Shown here: positions 35,063 to 46,599 of the stretch, piece after piece
Numbering within the stretch: position 1 is the stretch's first letter
How the letters are laid out: each line of letters begins with the position of its first letter
NCBI GenBank assembly: GCA_023101885.1
Contig: JALPQD010000629.1
Span: 624,080 to 688,079 of the forward strand
DNA from: Typhlomys cinereus
Taxonomy: Eukaryota > Chordata > Mammalia > Rodentia > Platacanthomyidae
DNA: 64,000 nt
Direction of reading: 5' to 3'
Translations under genes and position numbers: made by a program
The notes under the pieces: model-generated
Seen by the model: the letters and a program-made list of their open reading frames with translations, nothing else
The model's database searches: none
What the model was told of the DNA's origin: nothing

Positions 35063-35620
35063 TAAATGAAAGTTCTGCTCCGCACCCCTCCACCCGTTCT
35101 AGTGGGCAGTCAGGGGGCCCAAGAATCATCCAGAAGCCCTAAGACCCAGATAATTAGAGGCGTGGCTGGCAGCTGCTGGCCAGCAAACAGTCTTTCTGTT
35201 TCCCGCCACCCCCACTCCCAGCGAGGCCCGTGGTGTTTGAGGACGATGATGTGCGAGCTCTACCCTCCCGGCCTGTCCTCTGAGTCTAACGTGACCTCAC
35301 AGACCCCAAGCGGACTCTGTCCGCAGGAAAGGTTTGCTGACTCAGCAGCCAGGGGCCACATCCAAATGAGGGAGGGTAGGCGCATGCTGCCCGCGGACCC
35401 CTTTCTGTCCACCCTCAGGCTTATCCTAACCACCAACCAGGATGTGTTGGACGCATGAGAACTGTCCAAGGACATGCACCCGTCACATGGGCATCACTCC
35501 GTGAATCATGGGAGCCCCATCTAGTCCTGGGGCCGCTGTAAGCAGCTCATTCAACTTGGTCCAATGCAAACTCCACACCAGGGTCAGGGTTGGGTAGGCT
35601 AGAGGAGACTAGAAGGAGGT
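35063..35620. other. Intronic sequence, nothing recognised
   Basis: Unique sequence. Confidence 0.4.
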
Positions 35621-35735
35621 GTGCACACACTCATGTGCACACACACACCTACACACGCATGCACATGTACACACACACCTACATACACACGCACACACTT
35701 ACATACATACATACACACACACACACATGCATTTG
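35621..35735. repeat. CA-rich microsatellite
   Basis: Imperfect (CA)n with ACATACATAC interruptions. Confidence 0.85.
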
Positions 35736-36331
35736 CATAGGGCCCCTGAATGCTTGGTCAGCAAGAGCAAACCAAACCCAATCCCAGTTCTGGGGCGGGA
35801 CACAGGAGGCAGGGCCCCCAATCTCTGTATGCCGCCCTTGCTGGTAGGTTCAATCCCACTGACTGAAAGAGAAACCTCTAACCTTCAGAGCCGCCCAAGG
35901 CCCTGTGGAGCTGCCCCTCCTCCTGGGCTCCTATCCTCCCCGCCCAGCCTCCTTCTCTCCCCGCCCCCTTCCTGGTGTTGACCATCCCACTTCTGAGGAA
36001 GCCCCTCCCCTTGCTTGCCTATTTCTGAAGCCTGAAGTTACTGGTCCAACTCTGATGCCCTGCATAGCCCAGAGGCCCCTCCCACCCCTCGGCTGCGGGC
36101 AGCCTGGGAGCCCCGTGTTCCCCTGAGTTTTGATGCTGGTTGCATCTGTCCACTGGCCCCCCTGCTGCCCACAGCACGGTGCCCAGTCTCCCTCCCTCCT
36201 CGGGCTGCTCCTTGGCACTCCAAAAGAGTCAATATCACCTCTTTCCCTCCCTCACACCACCCTACCCTAAAGAAGATGGATACTCTCCTCTGCTTTCTTG
36301 ATTTGATCTTTGATTTTCTTACCAAGGCATA
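35736..36331. other. Intronic sequence, nothing recognised
   Basis: Unique CT-rich sequence. Confidence 0.4.
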
Positions 36332-36420
36332 CTTTCCTTTCCTCCTCCTCCTCCTCCTTCTCCTCCTTCTTTTCCTTCTTCTCCTCCTCCTCTTCCTTCT
36401 CTCCTCTTCTTCCTCCTACC
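36332..36420. repeat. Polypyrimidine (TCC)n tract
   Basis: About 85 bases of C and T only (CCTCCTCCTCCTCCTTCTCC type), followed at 36442-36530 by a short CATGCACATACA-rich stretch. Confidence 0.8.
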
Positions 36421-36530
36421 AGAACCTCACCCTACGCTAGGATGCATATTATATGCACACATGCATGCACATACACATGCACCTAGTCATGAGCACACAC
36501 TTCTGTGCACATGTCCCCACATACATGTAC

Positions 36531-38477
36531 ACCCTTTCATGTCCACTCTCGGGCTCTGGCTCGGAGTGGCTCCATTGCCCAGGATCTCCGCTGCCGCACA
36601 GCCTGACTATTTCCACAACTGGCAGGAAGGCCAGAGTACTTCTCCCTCATTGGGTCTTGCAGCATGTGAGGCAGGGATCTTTGGGTGGGCTCTGGCCAAA
36701 GCTACCACCGAGCTTCCCCCACTCACCTCCACCGAGGAGGCCGCCAGGACTACCAGAACATACCGGCAAGAGTCTAGTGTCCATCTGACAGGGGGAAATG
36801 CTTGCAAAGCTGTCTGCTGCCCTCTGGTGAAGCAATGGAGTATTGCATGTGGGGTGACTTCCCTGCACCCCCCCACTCCCCTCCTACCCCACCTCTGTGC
36901 CATCCCCGAGGAGGGGTCTTTAAGGGTGGTACCTTCAGCCCCTGACTGTAGATGCTCAGTGTCTGCCCAGGGGTTCAGAAGGACTGTTGTTAACCGGACG
37001 ATGGCCATGGCTCTTAGCAATCTTTGACTTGTACTGTCTGGGGAATTCCAACGCCCACCTGGTGCCCGGCAACCTCCAGGCCTCGTTTGAGGGGGCTCTA
37101 GATCAGCCTGGAGAAGTAGAGTGCTCTCTTTGGAGGGGACTTGCCTCCCTGGCAGCCCACCCTGAGTGGATGGATCGGGTGTGTGAAGGGAGGGACTCCC
37201 TTCTTCTGGGTAGTGTGTTAGCTCTGGCCAGGAGCCCTGCACCCAGGGACCGTGCTCCCCAGGGATAGTGCCCCGCAAGGACAGTGCCCCCAGGGACGTG
37301 CCCTCCATGAATAGCACCCCCACCCCAGGGGTGGTCGTCAGGAGCCACAGGCCAGAGCCAGGCTGCATCCCAGGCAGGTGGCAAGAAGCTGGCTTTGCTG
37401 AGCCCACCTCATGTCAGTCATCTGAGAAGCCCATCTTTGTGCACTGTAGACACTGGGAGACAAAGAGGAACGGGGGAGGGGGAGGGGTCCAGTGTCCTGT
37501 CCCCCTGGAGTGGATATTCTGGTCTATGGTCAGACAGTGCAGGGGAATTGGGGGTGGTGATAGGGTTCTGCTGGCGGGGAGGGGGGGGGTCTCTCTGTAC
37601 CCTGGTGGCAGAGTGGGGCAGCCACAGCCTCTGCAGAGAATCAGAGTTCTGCTGTGGGGTACACAGGGGTCAGAGGTGAAAGGAGCCTCCTGGTAGTCCA
37701 GAGGGCGGTGCTTTAGTGGCCCCGCCCTGGGACATCAGCGCACTGCCTTGGAACTCCCCAGGACTCGCCATCAAAATGCAGTTTCTCTTTCCCAAGGTCC
37801 AGACAGGACCGTAGGTTCTGGAAGCTGGTCCCCGCCCAGAGGAGGCGGAGATGTCATCTAGAGTCCTCAGTAAACCCTTCAGAGAGGCTGGGGCAGGAGG
37901 GTCCCTGTGGGTGGAGGGTCCTTGTGGGTGGGAGGCAGTCTAAGTAACCAGAGGTCGGAGCAAGGCCCAGTCTCAGAAAGCAATGGTTGAACAAAACACT
38001 CCAAGGCCCTGCCCACGGTGTCAGAAGGGCTGTGGGATGGGGACTCCGACGCCAGCACAGGAATTACTCAAGGGTCGAGTCTAACATTCAGGCAGCATGA
38101 GGACGGCCGCCATAGAACATTCTGTGCTGTCAGAGAGCGTCAGGGCAGTATTCTAAGCGGTGGTCAGATCTCAACCTCGCTTATGGGTGGACTCAGCTGA
38201 AAGCTAGAAAAGACCAGAAAGAAGGAAGGAAAGAAGGCAGGTCGCACGGATGGATGGGAACAGGATACATTAGGAAGAGAGGGACCATGGCGGTTGGGGG
38301 CAGGTGGTCCCGAGACCCCACTGCTCAAGGTTCACGGAGTACAGAGTCCCAAGTGCTGTCTGGATTGGGGTAACGGTCTGACAGAGGCCCCCGGAGGAGC
38401 CATTAGGGCCATGAAAACACAGTCCAGGGAGAAATAGTAGAGCAGTCAACCCATAAAGGACATCCGAAGCCCTCGTT

Positions 38478-38482
<5 letters not shown>
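36531..38482. other. Intronic sequence, mostly unique
   Basis: 37250-37330 holds four or five loose copies of a GTGCCCCCAGGGACA-type phrase. A G-run lies at 37580-37589. No exon or SINE recognised. The 266-codon minus-strand frame at 36607-37407 reads through this local repeat and has no recognised domain. Confidence 0.4.

Positions 38483-38529
<47 letters not shown>
38483..38529. repeat. (AC)n microsatellite
   Basis: About 22 AC dinucleotides. Confidence 0.9.
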
Positions 38530-38531
<2 letters not shown>

Positions 38532-38559
38532 CATACAGTCTTTTTAACTCTGAATAAAA

Positions 38560-38700
38560 AGCCAGCAACAGACTGTCATCTTTACTACTAATTACAATGC
38601 TGTTTTATTGCTGGCGTTAAAAAAAAGTCGAAGGCTGACTATGTCCAGGAAAGGCTAATGTAGTAAACAGTTCAGAACAAAATCTTCGTTCGCGCAGGTG
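38560..38700. promoter_or_regulatory. Candidate conserved non-coding element (weak)
   Basis: CTACTAATTACAATGCTGTT, TTATTGCTGGCGTTAAAAAA and GGCTAATGTAGTAAACAG are AT-rich, non-repetitive cores directly after the AC run. Confidence 0.3.
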
Positions 38701-38942
38701 TTTCCGCACATTAGAATGTGTTCTGGGTGATTCGAGCCTCCTTCATATGTGACTGTGGGCTCATCAAACCATCCAGGATGGCGAGAATCTGTTGCCACGG
38801 CAGGTGATTGTGTCTTGGAGGGGGGAAGGGAGTTGAAGAAGGGAGACTGGCAAGCCTGAGGGTCTGAGAAGGTCAGGCTGTGAGAGGCTGGAAGCGGAGA
38901 GGTGATGTGACTTCCCAAGGTTGCCACTCGGTGGCAGATGCG

Positions 38943-39740
38943 TGCATGGACAGACAGGTCGACGGACAGGTAGATGGAGGGAGTGTTGGATGGATGGATG
39001 GATGGATGGATGGATGGATGGATGGACGGATGGATGGATGGACGGATGGATGGATGGACGGAAGGATGGGATGGGTGGGTGGATAGACAGGTAGAAGGAT
39101 AGTGTGGATCGAAGGATGGATAGGGATGGACAGATAGAAGGATGGTATGGGTGGGATGGTGGGTGGACGGATGGATAAACAGTAAGTGGGTGGATAGTTG
39201 GGCAAACATGAATAGATAGACGAATAGACAGATGAATGAACAGGTAGAAGACTGGAATAGGTGGATGAATTGGATGGAGGGTTAGATGGTGTAGATGGAT
39301 GGGATGATTGATTGGTGGGTGGTTGGACAGATAATGGATGGAGGGCATATGGGTGGACAGGCAGATAAATAGTCAGATGGATGGATGTATAGGTGGATGC
39401 ATGGATGGATGGATGGATGGATGGATGAAAGGATGGATGGATGGACAGACAGATGGGTGGATGGATAGACATATAGACTGATAGAAATATGGATGATAGA
39501 TGGATAGATGAACAGAGAGACAGTTGGAAAGAGAATGAATAGGTAGGTGGGTGGATGGATGGATGGATGGATGGATGGATGGACAGATGGATGGATGGAA
39601 CAGATGTTAGGGGCGGATAGATGGATGGGTGGATGGATAGACATATTGACTTGTAGAAAGATGGATGATAGATGGATGGATGAGCGAGAGACAGAATGGA
39701 TGGATGAAGAGGTATGTGGCTGGGTGGTTGCATGGATGGA
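38943..39740. repeat. GGAT tetranucleotide array with 172-bp higher-order copy
   Basis: About 800 bp of GGAT/GGAC/AGAT units. Pure (GGAT)n runs lie near 38986-39030 and 39551-39600. A block beginning GATGGGTGGATGGATAGACA at 39452 recurs at 39624 with scattered changes, a higher-order step of 172 bp. The minus strand reads as Ser/His/Pro/Ile-rich open frames that are not genes. Confidence 0.9.
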
Positions 39741-39744
39741 TTCA

Positions 39745-39870
39745 CAGGCCCCAGCACTGTATAAACCACATGTATGTAAACCACATGCCTGTTATCCCAG
39801 CCCTTGGATGGTGGAAGCACAAGGGTCAGAAGTCAAGACAGCCTGAACTACTTGAGACTCTCCATCTCAG
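39745..39870 (+). mobile_element. B1-type SINE relic
   Basis: 'acatgcctgttatcccagcc', 'aagtcaagacagcctgaact' and 'acttgagactctccatctca' follow the B1 sense order. The left end abuts the GGAT array. Confidence 0.55.
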
Positions 39871-40724
39871 AGGGGGGCTTTTGGCACCCCCTAGCCTCGA
39901 AGCCAGAAGCAGCTGTGTGTCTCCCTTGCTCGTTCCTTGTGGGAGGGAGCCTGTGACCTCTGACCCTCAGTTCTTGTCCCTTACAGACACAGTCCTGCTC
40001 TAGGATCTTGGAGGGTCAATGGTCTTGCAGCCGCCAAGTCCTCTTGTGGCAGGCGGTGGGCCGATTCAGAAGTGGGCGTCTTGGAGGGAAACATGGTTGT
40101 GTCCCCACAGCTCCGGCCATCACTGGTTGCTAGCGCTCCACATTGGCCTCTCTGTGGAAGGTGGCCATGTTGGGGCGCAGACACGCCCCCTTTCTCTGGA
40201 CCTTGAGCTTTTCAAACAGCATCTGGGGAAGTCAGGAAGTCACACAGGTCCCCCGCCTTTCTTCACCCCGCGCCCCACAGAGCCAAAGCTCACACATGAT
40301 CATACATCCCAGGGACCCAGCCATGCCCACAGGTGCTGTGCCGGATGGGGGATTGTAGGGAGAAGGAAAGGGTCAGCCCTGAGCCACACGCCAGAGACAG
40401 CAGTGGACATTTCTAGCAGTGGACACTTCTAATTACCAAGTGCTCTCTCTCGCCCCATGGGGAGGAGTTATCATCGCCTCTGTTTCAGAGACAAAACCAA
40501 GGCCTGAGCTTGCTAAGCACCTGCCAGGGAGCCCCATGCCGGGGGAGTGGAGGAGCCAACGCAGATTAACTGACCCACGCTTCAGCCGTGCTGCCCTGAG
40601 ACGTCCAAACTCACAGCGCTGGTACCCAGAGCCCTGGAACGCTGCCCTGAATCTTTCTGGGAAACTTGGAAAGCGTTCAGAAAGCAGAGGGTCTCTTCCC
40701 CTCGTGACGGCTATCAAGGGAGGA
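39871..40724. other. Intronic sequence, nothing firm
   Basis: 'cgcctctgtttcagagacaa' near 40474 is MIR-like. Otherwise unique. Confidence 0.4.
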
Positions 40725-41010
40725 TGTGAAAATCTGGCTCTGATCAAATTAGGCCCATGTCGCGGCATAACTTTACCCAGTCACTGCAAAGCTAATAAAC
40801 TAATAAATTAAACCGAATGAGAATATCATCGGCCCAGACCGCGCTCGGAAGCAACATGGTAATTGCTCTCCTGGCCTGGGCCAATTTCTCAAATTTTGTC
40901 TTGGCCAACTTTCCTCAGCTCGCCGTTCCCCTAATAAGGCATAACTCACTCTATAAACATTAAATTGACTTATTTATTTTAAATCGCAGTGGAGCTGAAA
41001 AGCACCTTGA
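40725..41010. promoter_or_regulatory. Strongest candidate conserved non-coding element
   Basis: 285 bp of repeat-free, AT-rich DNA in a GC-rich intron. Cores include AGCTAATAAACTAATAAATT, ATGGTAATTGCTCTCC, TCCCCTAATAAGGCATAACT and AACATTAAATTGACTTATTT. Dense TAAT-type homeobox cores, CCAATTT and no SINE insertion are what one expects of an ancient intronic enhancer. Conservation not tested. Confidence 0.45.
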
Positions 41011-41289
41011 TGAACCCATTCTTAGGCAGTTTCATGGGTCAGAAGATGTCCAGCGGGGGCTTGTTAAAACCAAGAGACTCTCTAATGTGGCTTGGGGGGA
41101 CACCAGGTCCCCAGCCTGGCTGGCAGGGTCGAATCTCCCTGGCCAGGTTCCACCTGCAGAGGCCATTCTCAGTAGGTAGAGATGCCTCGTGCTGAATTAG
41201 TGCTGATAATCACACCACGCTCACTGGATGGATGTCGGTGGGACTGTGGGCGGCCCCCTGCCGTGGCCAGGAACCTGTGAGGGGCATCC

Positions 41290-41400
41290 TGCAAAAATCG
41301 CTTTGCAGGAGAGGAAGAGCAGATCAGAGAGGGGAAGCTACTGGTCTGAGGCCACACAGCACTGTAGCAGAGATGCCTAACACTTTAGTCTTCATGGCTG
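41290..41400 (+). mobile_element. MIR relic
   Basis: 'agagaggggaagctactggt', 'ctgaggccacacagcactg' and 'tagcagagatgcctaacac' follow the MIR core. Confidence 0.6.
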
Positions 41401-42024
41401 GCATGCCCTGCCTGCCCTCTTGCTCATTGGCACAGATGACTGACACATCAGGCTGCTGGGAGACCCTCTTTCTGAGACCTTGGGAGTGCTCAAGCCTCCC
41501 GGGGAGTCTGTGCACAGGACAGGCGAGGTGGGGATGACTGTGGGGCTCTCAGGTCTCCAGGTGTCTCGCCAGCCTGTCTGAAGGAGGTGTGGGAAGGAGC
41601 AGGCTTGGTGGGTCTGGCAGTGCTGGTGGTGGTGGGTGCAGCTAGACAAGCAGGGGTGAAGCCACACGGTGCGTCCCGGGCTGTCTGGCTGGAGGGAGGG
41701 GCAGCGAGTGGGCCTGGGGAGGACGTTGGCCGTGGGTGGCATCTGTCCCACTCTATGGCGCTCTCTCCCCAGGCCCTGTGGAGACCCTGGTGCCCTCAGC
41801 AGAGATCTCCTGCCTTCTGATCTCGGTCCTGGCTGTCCTTCCTTGTCCGGTACAGCTGGACAGGGCCTCCCGCTGATAAGCCTTGCCACACCCATGGTGC
41901 TATTAAAAATATGTGTGAATGAAACACATAGTTTGGTGAGACCACGCTCCTCTTTCAGAGCTCTCTAGTCATTCCCCCGGAGGCCATGAAGTGGCCCTTC
42001 CAGATGAGGTAGACTGAGGGAGTG
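41401..42024. other. Intronic sequence, nothing recognised
   Basis: Unique sequence. Confidence 0.4.
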
Positions 42025-42418
42025 CATGGAGGAAAGGAAAAGTGGGTGGTGGATGGATAGACTGACAGAAAGACAGACGGCTGGGTGGATGGATAGATGG
42101 ATGGATGGATGGTAATGGATGGGTAGATGGATGGTGGATGGATGAATGGGTGGATGGGTGGATAGATGGGTCGGTAGATGGATAGATGAGTGGGTGGATG
42201 AGTGGATGGATAGATGAGGCAGATCAATAGCTAGATAAGTATATATATGTGGGTAGATGAATGGGTGGGTGGGGGTAAAGGGTGAACAGCTTAATAGACA
42301 GTTGGACAGATGGATAAACTGATGAATAAATGGATAGGTGGATGGATGGAGGGTGGGTGGATGGATGGATAGTGGACAGAGAGTGGGTGGATAGACGGAC
42401 GGATGGATGGACGGATGG

Positions 42419-42454
<36 letters not shown>

Positions 42455-42917
42455 ATGGATGGATGGATTGGGAGGCAAGTAGATGGGTAGTTGGATGGGT
42501 AATTAGCAGAAGGGTGGATGGATGATTAGACATGCAGATGTCATGTGGATGAGTGGATGGATAAATGGATGGATGGATGGATAGTAGATAGTAAGTGGGA
42601 GAATGAACAGTTGGATAGATGGATAGTTGAGAAAGTAGGTAGATGGTTTGATGGGTAGATAGCAGATGGATAGATGAATGAGTGGGTGGTTGGGTGGGTT
42701 GATAGGAAAAAGAATGGATGGACAGATGACATGGCAGGTGGATGGATGGATGGATAGACAGATGGCATGTGAGAAGGCAGATGGATGGATAGACGGCAGA
42801 TGCTTTGTATGCAAGTAGATGGATGGATGGATAGGTAGATGGTGTGCAGGCAGGTGGTGGATGGATGGATGGATTAATGGATCGATGAATTGATGGACAG
42901 ATGGATGGATGGTTGGA
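42025..42917. repeat. Second GGAT tetranucleotide array
   Basis: About 890 bp of GGAT with GATA, GGTG and GACG variants. The longest pure run is at about 42426-42467. Same motif and same strand as the array 3 kb upstream. Confidence 0.9.
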
Positions 42918-43559
42918 GTGAGGATCTGCTAGGATCCCCCAGGGAGGCCCTGACCCAGTGCCTGGCATAGCAGCCACTCTGCTGAGGGTGGGAGCAGAGC
43001 CCCAGCAGGCTCCAGCGCAGAGATTCCCGCTTGCCTCTGCCGCTCACTTTCTGGAAGGCAGAAGAGCCCCTGATGGGAAACCAGGACCCAGAGCCAACCC
43101 TGGACCTGCAGCATGACAGAGGCCAATTGGGGTTGTCAGCCCATGCCAGTCACCTGATCTGGGCTCTACCAGGCAGGATGCCAAGTGGGGAGGAAGGGGG
43201 GACAGCACTCTGGAGACCTGGACCCTATCGGGGCAGAGCTGTCACTCTGTCCCCTCCTTCCCTGGTCCGGCCAGCAGCAGGGCCACAGAACATGAGCTCT
43301 GGGAATGAGGGCCAGGGAAAGATGTCTCAGCCATTGGCGGCCGGGTGAGCCTCCCAAAGCCTTTCAGAAACCACACTCCCTGCCCTTCCCCATCCCTTGC
43401 TCTGGGCCTAGCTGGAGGCTGCTCCTGCTCAGAGCTCTAGGGGATCCACCTCTCCTCCATCCACTCCCCCACCCCCTTGCTTCATCAGCACGTCCCCCAG
43501 GTCCTGCTGCCCCTCATGTTTAAGTCCCACAGGCAGCTGTCTCTGGGACGGGGAAGAGC
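42918..43559. other. Intronic sequence, nothing recognised
   Basis: Unique sequence. Confidence 0.4.
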
Positions 43560-43700
43560 CTGCTTCAATCTCGCCTCACGTCGGTAGCGAAACCACCACT
43601 CTCTGAGCGTGCCCTCGAGAGCGCTACTTGTGCCTCAGCTTCCCCAACTGCAGAACAAAGATAGTAACACATGGACCACGTGACAGCCACAGTCCAGCTG
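43560..43700 (-). mobile_element. MIR relic (weak)
   Basis: 'tgcctcagcttccccaactg' with 'cagaacaaagatagtaacac' resembles MIR in reverse orientation. Confidence 0.45.
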
Positions 43701-44629
43701 TTGAAGGTCCAGCGAACAGACGGAGCTCAGAGTGTGCCAACTCGTCCTAAACAATCTCTGTTGTTAATCAGCAAGTGCCCCCCGTGTGTTTGGCCCATCT
43801 CTAGATTCGGGAGCCAAGTGGACAAGTGGTTCGGGGGACACCCTCACAGGACAGGGCCTGCCCTCTCGTAGAGCTGAGTGGCAGCCCTCTCTCCACTGCC
43901 ACCCGTCTGTGTGACCTTGTGACCTTGCGCTTCCCGGGTGTCCAGGGCCCATATCTCGGGGTCTGGTAAGGGTGAGAGATGATGGAATAGAGCACTCCGA
44001 AGGGGCGTGGTCCGTATTACCCACACCGGCATGCCTGGAACCAGCACTTGGCTGCGGTTAGGGTAAGAATTTTCTAGAACTAGTCTTTCCCACTCCATCA
44101 TCTCACTTGTACCCCAGGACTGTGAGACAGACAGTTGAGCCCTAATTTACATGCTAGGATGCTCAGGCAAGGAAGGTTCGACCACCTACTCACAACTACA
44201 GTGCCCCTTAGCAACAGGCTGGGGTATCTCTCAAAAGTGTAGGAAGCCACCCCCGGGTTCTTGATCACTCAACCTCACGCCTCCCCCTGTGTTTGGTCCC
44301 ATGGCTGCTGGTCATGGTATTCTCATGGGAGACTGGAAATCACCCTGCAAGGGTAAACTGGGAAACGCGTGTCTCAGAGTAGTGGTGGGTGGGTTGACTG
44401 ATGTTGGCTATGAAGTGCCGTAGCCAAACCAGAATGGCAGCCTGCTCCATGCCTGCGTGCTGAGGCCAGCAGAGCTGTGGACAGCTCGCCCCGTGGCCAT
44501 GTTGTCTCCTACCCATTACCAATGGCTTTGGCTGAGACAGTGGTGCGTCCGTTAACTGCTGGCCTGCTGCTCACTGCTGGCAGGCCTTGTCTCTAGATAC
44601 CCTTGTATCTCTGGGGTGTGCATGGGAGA
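43701..44629. other. Intronic sequence, nothing recognised
   Basis: Unique. GTGACCTTGTGACCTTG at 43911-43927 is a short direct repeat of GTGACCTT, a nuclear-receptor-like pair. Confidence 0.4.
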
Positions 44630-44762
44630 GTGAGTATGTGCGCATGTATGTACGTGTGTGCATGTGTACATACGTGTGTGCACGTATGCATGTGTGTCTA
44701 CCAGTATATGTGTGTGTGCATGTGTCAGAGCATGCATGCATGTGTGTGCATGTTATGTGCAT
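44630..44762. repeat. GT/CATG-rich microsatellite
   Basis: Imperfect GTGTGCATGTGTACATACGTGTG tract, fully alternating purine-pyrimidine. Confidence 0.85.
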
Positions 44763-44921
44763 GGACCTACCAATGTGGACACGTGTGAAAGGAAAGACAC
44801 AATCCCTTCAAATCCTTCAGTCCTGCTGAGTCGCATGGCACTGCAAGTGTTTCTGGGAAATGTAGTCTTCTCTACAGCCAGCGTCTGACTACAGTAACCA
44901 CAAGCTGATTAGCCCTCGTCC

Positions 44922-45120
44922 AAAATGCTTGCTCCAGAACGGTTCCAGATTTGGGATTTCTTTCCTCTACATCTTGGAATATTTGCACATATAATGATAG
45001 CTCCTGGGGGTACAACTCAAGTCTAAGCACAGAGTTCAGTTACGCTTGAAGTGCAATGTGAAGGAGACCGTCTGGAATTTTCTGATGGGTTCTGTGTGTG
45101 GAACCTGTGGGTACTCAGAG
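44922..45120 (+). mobile_element. Tigger-type (TcMar) DNA transposon relic
   Basis: 'cttgctccagaacggttcca', 'gatttgggatttctttcctc', 'cttggaatatttgcacatat', 'aatgatagctcctgggggta' and 'caactcaagtctaagcacag' follow the known mammalian element read as TTGGAATATTTGCATATACA, then GGGACCCAAGTCTAAACACG. Non-coding fragment. Confidence 0.65.
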
Positions 45121-45557
45121 AGTTCCAGCCTTTGCAGCGTCTCAGGGCACCCCACCATGAAGAGAAGAAGCGCCTCGAGTGTGTACCCTCTCTCCGGGAC
45201 CATGAGTCCGCAAGTGTGAGGCCTTGTCCGTAACTTTGCCTTCGTTTCTTGGCTGGCCAGTGACATGATGCGGCTCGGCTCATAAAGTCGTTAGGAGCAG
45301 CTCTCAAGGGTGGAGGAGATGTAACGACATTCAGTACTTCATAGGAAGGGATGACAGTCAGGTCCATCCATGCGTCCCCCCAGGAGTCACAGGGTGCCTC
45401 TTGCCCCTCCCTCAGATCTTGATCAAATAGCTCCTGTGGGTGCCGCCGCCTCCCTGACCACCACGTGAGCTGAAGTTTAGGCTCCTCCTCTTCTCCAGAA
45501 CTCTCTGTCCCTGGTAGGACTTTATTTTTGTAAATATGCGTCAAATCGCTGACATAT
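45121..45557. other. Intronic sequence, nothing recognised
   Basis: Unique sequence. Confidence 0.4.
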
Positions 45558-45833
45558 TGTGTGTGTGTCTGTGTGGGTATGGGTGTGTACCAGAGGGCGC
45601 TTGGGTGTGTTGCCTGAGGAGGTCCAAGGGTGACGTCAAGAACCATCCTGGATTGCTCTCCTTCCTTACTGCTTTGCTCTGGGGTTTCCCAGGCTCTGCC
45701 TTCCAGGGCCAGAACTGCAGACCACCACCATGTCTGACCAACATTTTTACCTGGACCCTGGAGATCTGAACTCAGGTCCTTTTGTTTCAGGGGCAAAGAC
45801 TTTTTTAGCCTCTGGGTCATCTCCCCAACCTAG
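45558..45833 (-). mobile_element. B2-like SINE, older subfamily, antisense, intact
   Basis: GT tail, 'gggtgacgtcaagaaccatc', 'ctggattgctctccttcctt', 'ggtttcccaggctctgcctt', 'caccaccatgtctgaccaac', 'ctgaactcaggtccttttgt' and 'gggtcatctccccaacc'. A good reference copy for the element split at 33664-35062. Confidence 0.85.
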
Positions 45834-45875
45834 TTCTTTCTCTTTCTAAATGTGTATAGAATCACTGGCATACTA

Positions 45876-46125
45876 TCGTGTGTGGGGACATGCATGGGTG
45901 TGGAAGTCAGAGGACAACTTTAGATATCATTCCTTAAGCACCATCTACCGTTTTTGGAGACAGGATCTCTCGGTGGCTTGGAACTCACCAGGTAGGTGAG
46001 GCTAGATGGCCAGGGAACCTAGAATCTGTCTCCACCTTCCCAACATTGGGGTTGCCAGCTTGCTCCCACACCCAGCTTTCTTATATGAGTTCTGGGGATC
46101 AAACTCGTATCTGCAAAGTGAACAC
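45876..46125 (-). mobile_element. B3-type SINE, antisense
   Basis: 'gtggaagtcagaggacaact', 'ggagacaggatctctcggtg', 'gctagatggccagggaacct', 'agaatctgtctccaccttcc' and 'gagttctggggatcaaactc' are the reversed B3 order. Confidence 0.75.
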
Positions 46126-46224
46126 CGATCCACAGTATAGTTTTGAAAAACTTTACTCGTGTGTGGTTAGTCCCTCCACAAATAGAATATGGGTACCACA
46201 GGGACATTGGTTGGCTTGGTTTGG

Positions 46225-46365
46225 TTCTGTTTGGTTTATGAGACAGTCTTAGCCCTGGCTGGCTTAGAATTTGCTCTGTGAACTAGGCTGGCTTCGAACT
46301 GACAGCGATCCTCTCGCCTCTGCCTCTCCGGTGCTGAGATTACAGGCATGTGCACCCCCTACTCC
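46225..46365 (-). mobile_element. B1-type SINE, antisense
   Basis: 'tgagacagtcttagccctgg', 'gaactaggctggcttcgaac', 'tgcctctccggtgctgagat' and 'tacaggcatgtgcacc' are the reversed B1 body. It completes a cluster of three adjacent antisense SINEs. Confidence 0.8.
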
Positions 46366-46599
46366 ATCTCCAGCAAACACACACTCGGCGGAATGGTGGG
46401 GGTTATCTGCATTGTTCAGGGCTCTACCTCCAAGACCCAGGAGAGACTTGGCACCGAGTAGGCGCTCAGTAAAAGCACGCTGAAGGAAGAAATGAATAAC
46501 CAGATGTTCCTTCTCCCAGGTGCCCGACGCTGTGCTTGTATAAGAGGCAGAGCCAGAAGCCAAACTACCTTTCCGTTTCTGTCTCCCCGTGGCAGGCAG

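Noticed and set aside
33705..35142. Very long open frames (about 400-470 codons) on both strands
   Set aside because: They are read-through of a 12/9-bp tandem array embedded in a SINE. No domain, splice signal or start context, and the frames exist only because the units are multiples of three.
38655..39820. Ser/His/Pro/Ile-rich frames of up to 315 codons on the minus strand
   Set aside because: They are translations of the GGAT array.
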